From an uncultured Erysipelotrichaceae bacterium (GTDB lineage Bacteria > Bacillota_I > Bacilli_A > Acholeplasmatales > Anaeroplasmataceae): 10,712 bases of DNA. The position numbers and the translations under genes were made by a program. This document shows, piece by piece, positions 7,055-10,712 of the stretch. Below the pieces are notes generated by a model that had not been told where the DNA came from, searched no databases, and saw only the letters and a program-made list of their open reading frames with translations. Each line of letters starts with the position of its first letter. The first letter of the stretch is position 1. The DNA lies in contig CADBQV010000136.1 of assembly GCA_902796895.1 (NCBI GenBank), positions 1 through 10,712 of the forward strand. Reading direction: 5' to 3'.

Positions 7055-8278
7055 TTAGCTTCTGTAATCGCCATTAATTTTAACATAATCATATGTTAAA
7101 TCACAGCCAAAGGCACAAGCTTCTCCTTTACCATTATTTAAATTTATTTCAATTGTTATTTCATCTTCTGATAATACCTTTTTAGCAATTTCTTCACTAA
7201 ATGGAATACCAGCACCATTTTTACAAGTATCTACAATACCTGCTTTAGATTTAAATGACATATCAACTTTAAATATATCACAATCTGTATTTGAATAACC
7301 AATTGCACATAAAACACGGCCCCAGTTTGCATCAGCACCAAACATTGCTGCCTTTAATAAACTAGAATTAATTACGCTTTTAGCAACTACTTTAGCCTCA
7401 TTAGTGTCTTTTGCGTTATATACATGAGCCATAACAAGCTTAGTTGCACCCTCACCATCCTTAGCCATCTTCTTAGCTAAATTAATAGTTACATATTTTA
7501 ATGCTTCTAAGAATACTTTATAATCATTTGAAGTAATATCATCAATTTCTTTATTACCTGCAAGACCATTTGCCATAATAGCAAGTGTATCATTTGTTGA
7601 TGTATCACCATCTACAGATAACATATTAAATGAATCAGCTACAGCATCCTTTAATGCTATGTCTAATACATTTGATTTAATTGCAGCATCTGTTGTAACT
7701 AAGCATAGCATAGTTGCCATATTAGGTGCTATCATACCAGAGCCCTTAGTCATAGCTCCCATCTTACATACTTTTCCATCTAGCATAAATTCTACTGCAA
7801 CACTCTTTTCTACTGTATCAGTAGTCATTATACCTAAATTTGCAAGGCTTGCATGTTTTTGTGTTCTTCCTAAGTCTTTAACAATTTCAGGTATGCCTTT
7901 TTCAAAAGGTTCAATAGCCATTGGAAGACCAATTACACCTGTTGATACAACAATAATATCTTCTTTTTTAATTTTTAAATTATTAGCTAATATTTCACAT
8001 GTTTTTCTTGCGATTTCTTCACCATCAGCATTACATGTATTTGCATTACCACTATTTCCAATAAAAGCACAAGCTTTACCATCTTTTAAATTATCCTTTG
8101 TAACATAAATTGTAGATGATTTTACTTTATTAGTAGTATATACTGCAGCTGCAGATGCTAATTTTTCTGAATAAACAACTGATAAATCAATTTTAGATTT
8201 ATTTTGTCTTATACCACAGTGAATTCCATTTGCATAAAAGCCAAGTGGTGCTACTACACCATTAGATATTTCTTTCAT
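7055..8278 (-). CDS. argJ: Glutamate N-acetyltransferase / ornithine acetyltransferase
   Basis: Transfers acetyl from N-acetylornithine to glutamate, releasing ornithine and regenerating N-acetylglutamate. Bifunctional members also use acetyl-CoA. The precursor is an Ntn-type self-cleaving protein. KGSGMIAPNMATM (178-190) holds the Ala188-Thr189 cleavage site, and Thr189 becomes the N-terminal nucleophile of the beta chain. The oxyanion-hole pair Thr113-Gly114 is in VVSTGVIG (110-117), and DGDTSTNDT is at 223-231. The length of 407 residues is normal. No argA or argE is in the window, which favours the bifunctional form, but sequence alone does not settle whether acetyl-CoA is used. The start at 8278 has GGGAG (8287-8291), 8 nt upstream and overlapping the argC stop region; the intergenic gap is 12 nt. 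Confidence 0.96.
   Translation of the reverse strand: MKEISNGVVAPLGFYANGIHCGIRQNKSKIDLSVVYSEKLASAAAVYTTNKVKSSTIYVTKDNLKDGKACAFIGNSGNANTCNADGEEIARKTCEILANNLKIKKEDIIVVSTGVIGLPMAIEPFEKGIPEIVKDLGRTQKHASLANLGIMTTDTVEKSVAVEFMLDGKVCKMGAMTKGSGMIAPNMATMLCLVTTDAAIKSNVLDIALKDAVADSFNMLSVDGDTSTNDTLAIMANGLAGNKEIDDITSNDYKVFLEALKYVTINLAKKMAKDGEGATKLVMAHVYNAKDTNEAKVVAKSVINSSLLKAAMFGADANWGRVLCAIGYSNTDCDIFKVDMSFKSKAGIVDTCKNGAGIPFSEEIAKKVLSEDEITIEINLNNGKGEACAFGCDLTYDYVKINGDYRS
7059..7063 (-). promoter_or_regulatory. Weak ribosome binding site of argB
   Basis: The only Shine-Dalgarno-like sequence before argB is AGAAG, 12 nt from the ATG and inside the last codons of argJ. This is poor compared with the strong sites of hom, argF and argD. 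With an 8-nt gap to the argJ stop, argB translation may rely on ribosomes finishing argJ. Confidence 0.4.
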
Positions 8279-8290
8279 AACTTCATCTCC

Positions 8291-9241
8291 CTATAGGCAT
8301 AAACCCTTTTTAGGATCCATACCAAGCATTATATTCATACATTCAATAGCGGCTCCTGATGCACCTTTACCAAGATTATCAAGACATGCTGTTATTGAAA
8401 TTCTATCTTCATTTCCTGAAATATATATTTCTAAATAATCCTTACCTGCTAAATGATTAGCTGATAAGAATCCATCTTCTGTTCCTGTTTCATTAAAAGG
8501 CATTACTCTAACAAAATCTTTTCCTTCATAATATTTAAAAAACATTTCATGTAATTCCTTAGGTGATACCTTCTTATTTAATCTATTTACATAAAGAGGT
8601 ATAGTTACAAGCATACCTTGAATAAAATCACAAACATAAGGATTAAATAAAGGTTTTTCATCTAGGCCTGCAATATATTGCATTTCCTTTAAATGCTTAT
8701 GCATTTGACCCATTGCATATAATCTTGGTGCGTCAAATTTAATATCTCTTTGTGGGTTTTCATAATCTTGAATTCCTTTTTTACCTGCGCCACTATATCC
8801 TGATATAGCATTTGCAGAAAAAGGATAATTTGAATTAGCCACACCCATTTTAACAAGTGGATATACTATAGACATGAATCCTGAAGCATAGCATCCTGGT
8901 ACTGCAACTAAATTAGAATTCTTAATTTTATTATAAAATTCTAAAGATAATTCAGGGAAACCATATGCAAATTTCGGATTACATCTATGTGCAGTTGATG
9001 CATCAATTATCTTTGTATGTTTATTATTCTCATCTAAAAGTGAAACTGCTTCAATTGCAGCATCATCAGGAAGACATAAAAATGTAATATCAGATGAATT
9101 AATACATCTTTTTCTTTCATTTAAGTCATGTCTTAATTCTTCTTTAATTTCAATTAATTCCACATCATCTCTATTTTGAAATCTTTCAATGATTCTTAAT
9201 CCTGTTGTTCCACTTTTTCCATCTATAAATACTTTATACAT
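8291..9241 (-). CDS. argC: N-acetyl-gamma-glutamyl-phosphate reductase, type 2
   Basis: NADPH-dependent reduction of N-acetylglutamyl phosphate to the semialdehyde. The N-terminus KVFIDGKSGTTGLRI (3-17) carries the nucleotide-binding loop. FLCLPDDAA is at 54-62 and IDASTAHR at 79-86. VPGCYASG (114-121) holds the catalytic Cys117, and GYSGAGKK follows at 148-155. The FIDGxxGTTGL start and the 316-residue length mark the shorter type 2 form rather than the roughly 345-residue type 1 of Bacillus. The start overlaps the argH stop by one base (TAATG), with AAGAAGG at 9249-9255 seven bases upstream, so it is probably translationally coupled to argH. No key residue appears to be missing. Confidence 0.95.
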   Translation of the reverse strand: MYKVFIDGKSGTTGLRIIERFQNRDDVELIEIKEELRHDLNERKRCINSSDITFLCLPDDAAIEAVSLLDENNKHTKIIDASTAHRCNPKFAYGFPELSLEFYNKIKNSNLVAVPGCYASGFMSIVYPLVKMGVANSNYPFSANAISGYSGAGKKGIQDYENPQRDIKFDAPRLYAMGQMHKHLKEMQYIAGLDEKPLFNPYVCDFIQGMLVTIPLYVNRLNKKVSPKELHEMFFKYYEGKDFVRVMPFNETGTEDGFLSANHLAGKDYLEIYISGNEDRISITACLDNLGKGASGAAIECMNIMLGMDPKKGLCL

Positions 9242-10611
9242 TATAAAACCTTCTTTAAATCTTCTATTTGTAATTCTACTGATTTTATTCCAGAGGCACC
9301 TTGACTTGTTCTTTTAAATGTACATACCTCTAAATTGATGTAATCATATAGATCTTTATCAAATAAATCAGAATATTTTTTATAAACATCTAAGCTCAAA
9401 TTTTCAAGTACTGTATTATTTTCAATACAATAAGCTACAAGTGAGCCTGAAATTTTATATGCACTTCTAAATGCCATACCCTTTTTAACTAAATAATCAG
9501 CTAAATCAGTAGCATTGATAAATCCTTTAGCTGCTGCATTTCGCATATTTTCTTTATTTACTTTAATAGTATCTAACATAGGTGCAAATATTTTTAAGCA
9601 ATCTTTAACTGTATCAACACTATCAAATATTGCTTCTTTATCCTCTTGCATATCCTTATTATATGCTAAAGGTAATGCTTTTAGCATTGTAAGTAATGCA
9701 ATTAAATTACCGTAGCATCTACCAGTTTTGCCTCTTACTAATTCTGCAATATCAGGATTTTTCTTTTGAGGCATAATTGATGAACCTGTTGAATATGCAT
9801 CATCAAGCTCTATAAATTTAAATTCCCAAGAACAATGTAATATAATTTCTTCTGAGAATCTTGATAAATGCATCATCAAAATTGAAATATTGCTTGCAAG
9901 TTCAACAACGCTATCTCTATCAGATACACCATCTAAGCTATTCATAACAATTCCATCAAATTCAAGCTTTTTAGCTACGAATTCACGGTCAATATCATAA
10001 GTAGTTCCTGCAAGTGCACATGAACCAAGTGGAGAATAATTCATTCTCTTATATGTATCATTTAATCTTTCGATATCTCTTTTTAGCATATAGCCATATG
10101 CAAGTAAGTAATTTGCATATGTAATAGGCTGTGCACGTTGTAGGTGAGTATATCCTGGCATAATTGTTTCTTTGTTATTTTCTGCCAAATTTAAGATTGA
10201 TTTTAATAAATTTTTAGTTAAAGATATAATTTCTAAAATATCTTTTTTTAATTCTATTCTTATATCTAAAGCCACTTGATCGTTTCTTGATCTAGATGTA
10301 TGTAATCTCTTACCTACCTCACCAATTCTATTAGTCAATTCGGCTTCTACAAACATATGAATATCTTCAGCCTCAGGATCAAGCATAAGCTTACCTTCTT
10401 TTATATCAGATAATATTTCAAGTAATGTTTTACATATAAGATTAGAATCATCCTTTGAAATAATACCTTTTTGGCCAAGCATGGTTGCATGTGCTATAGA
10501 GCCTAATATATCACTTTCATACATTCTTCCATCAAATGATATTGAAGAGTTAAAGTCATTAACTTCGCTATTTTCTTCTTTTTGAAATCTTCCTGCCCAC
10601 ATCTTGGCCAT
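9241..10611 (-). CDS. argH: Argininosuccinate lyase
   Basis: Splits argininosuccinate into arginine and fumarate, the last step of the pathway. Fumarase/aspartase superfamily, homotetramer by family. MWAGRF near the N-terminus (4-9) is typical of bacterial argininosuccinate lyases. TSRSRNDQV is at 105-113, GYTHLQRAQP at 153-162 (His156, catalytic) and the mobile signature loop GSSIMPQKKNP at 276-286 (Ser277/Ser278, catalytic serine). The length of 456 residues is normal. The first ATG (10611) is preferred over Met4 because GAGGTG lies 7 nt upstream of it. It follows argG after 21 nt and overlaps argC by one base. No anomalies seen. Confidence 0.97.
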   Translation of the reverse strand: MAKMWAGRFQKEENSEVNDFNSSISFDGRMYESDILGSIAHATMLGQKGIISKDDSNLICKTLLEILSDIKEGKLMLDPEAEDIHMFVEAELTNRIGEVGKRLHTSRSRNDQVALDIRIELKKDILEIISLTKNLLKSILNLAENNKETIMPGYTHLQRAQPITYANYLLAYGYMLKRDIERLNDTYKRMNYSPLGSCALAGTTYDIDREFVAKKLEFDGIVMNSLDGVSDRDSVVELASNISILMMHLSRFSEEIILHCSWEFKFIELDDAYSTGSSIMPQKKNPDIAELVRGKTGRCYGNLIALLTMLKALPLAYNKDMQEDKEAIFDSVDTVKDCLKIFAPMLDTIKVNKENMRNAAAKGFINATDLADYLVKKGMAFRSAYKISGSLVAYCIENNTVLENLSLDVYKKYSDLFDKDLYDYINLEVCTFKRTSQGASGIKSVELQIEDLKKVL

Positions 10612-10632
10612 AAAAGTACACCTCTTTTTTAA

Positions 10633-10712
10633 TTATTTTAAATTCTTATTTTTTTCATTAACTAAAGCTTGAACCTTTACTGGAAGTCCAAATAGATTAA
10701 TGAATCCAGCTG
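10633..10712 (-). CDS. argG: Argininosuccinate synthase (C-terminal end only)
   Basis: Only the last 25 codons and the TAA stop (10633-10635) are in the window. The tail reads AGFINLFGLPVKVQALV and then a Lys/Asn-rich end. This fits the conserved ArgG C-terminus (GFI-L-GLP-KV), which helps tetramer contacts in the family. Together with argH 21 nt downstream this supports argininosuccinate synthase, which joins citrulline and aspartate using ATP. The catalytic domain cannot be examined here. Confidence 0.85.
   Translation of the reverse strand, partial: AGFINLFGLPVKVQALVNEKNKNLK

Larger units (their letters stand above)
4071..10712 (-). other. Arginine biosynthesis operon argGHCJBDF (5' end off window)
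   Basis: Seven genes on one strand, transcribed argG-argH-argC-argJ-argB-argD-argF, with junctions from a 1-nt overlap (TAATG at argH/argC and argD/argF) to a 21-nt gap (argG/argH). There is no internal terminator, and one strong terminator follows argF. All steps from N-acetylglutamate to arginine are covered. The acetyl group can be recycled by ArgJ. No argA, argE, argR or carAB is visible. The operon promoter and any ARG boxes would lie upstream of argG, outside the window. Confidence 0.92.

Noticed and set aside
7659..8108. 149-codon plus-strand open frame opposite argJ
   Set aside because: The longest antisense frame, but it covers the ArgJ cleavage site and oxyanion-hole coding region. 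Its translation is a hydrophobic mixture without recognisable motifs.
8279..8290. Tiny ATG-AAG-TTA-TGA frame overlapping the argJ start
   Set aside because: Three codons between the ribosome binding site and the real ATG; probably chance. The downstream ATG at 8278 has the better spacing.
9515..9715. Plus-strand open frame opposite argH
   Set aside because: Antisense to conserved argininosuccinate lyase sequence with no other support.
1..10712. CRISPR array, tRNA or rRNA gene, insertion sequence, phage or defence island
   Set aside because: No regularly spaced repeats, cloverleaf-like sequence, transposase, integrase or terminal inverted repeats were seen. The SNF2 protein alone, without neighbouring defence genes, does not support a defence system.

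Overview
The window is A/T-rich (more than two thirds A+T by eye), has strong AGGAGG-type ribosome binding sites, sigma-A-like promoters with extended -10 elements and hairpin-plus-T-tract terminators. Together with the protein families this points to a low-GC Gram-positive (Bacillota), possibly an uncultured gut lineage of Bacilli, Erysipelotrichia or Clostridia; I cannot place it more closely. The standard bacterial code fits: every Trp I checked is TGG and all reading frames are intact. The nine visible stop codons are seven TAA, two TAG and no TGA.

Layout, left to right. (1) 1-2288, minus strand: the N-terminal 762 codons of a SWIM-domain SNF2-family ATPase, cut by the left window edge inside the ATPase core. 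(2) 2289-2452: a 164-nt divergent promoter region with a perfect 10-bp palindrome just downstream of the rightward promoter. (3) 2453-2830, plus strand: a short DtxR/MntR-family metal-dependent repressor. (4) 2840-2874: a bidirectional terminator between convergent genes. (5) 2881-3972, minus strand: homoserine dehydrogenase without a complete ACT domain, under its own well-formed promoter. (6) 4071-10712, minus strand: a tight arginine biosynthesis operon transcribed argG-argH-argC-argJ-argB-argD-argF, ending in a UUCG-loop terminator. Only the last 25 codons of argG are inside the window, so the operon promoter and any ArgR sites lie beyond the right edge.

The arg genes cover nearly the whole route. 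ArgB phosphorylates N-acetylglutamate, ArgC reduces it, ArgD transaminates to N-acetylornithine, and ArgJ moves the acetyl group back to glutamate (the cyclic route, so neither argA nor argE is needed if ArgJ is bifunctional). ArgF makes citrulline, and ArgG and ArgH make arginine. ArgB carries the N-terminal helix typical of arginine-inhibited enzymes, which suits a pathway whose committed step is ArgB.

I looked for an undescribed system and did not find one: every coding region belongs to a recognised family and the context is ordinary housekeeping metabolism. The observations worth a second look are modest: the metal-site makeup and possible auto-operator of the repressor, a shared extended -10 sequence at all three visible promoters, A/T-tract architecture upstream of hom, the ACT-less homoserine dehydrogenase, and a type 2 ArgC paired with ArgJ.
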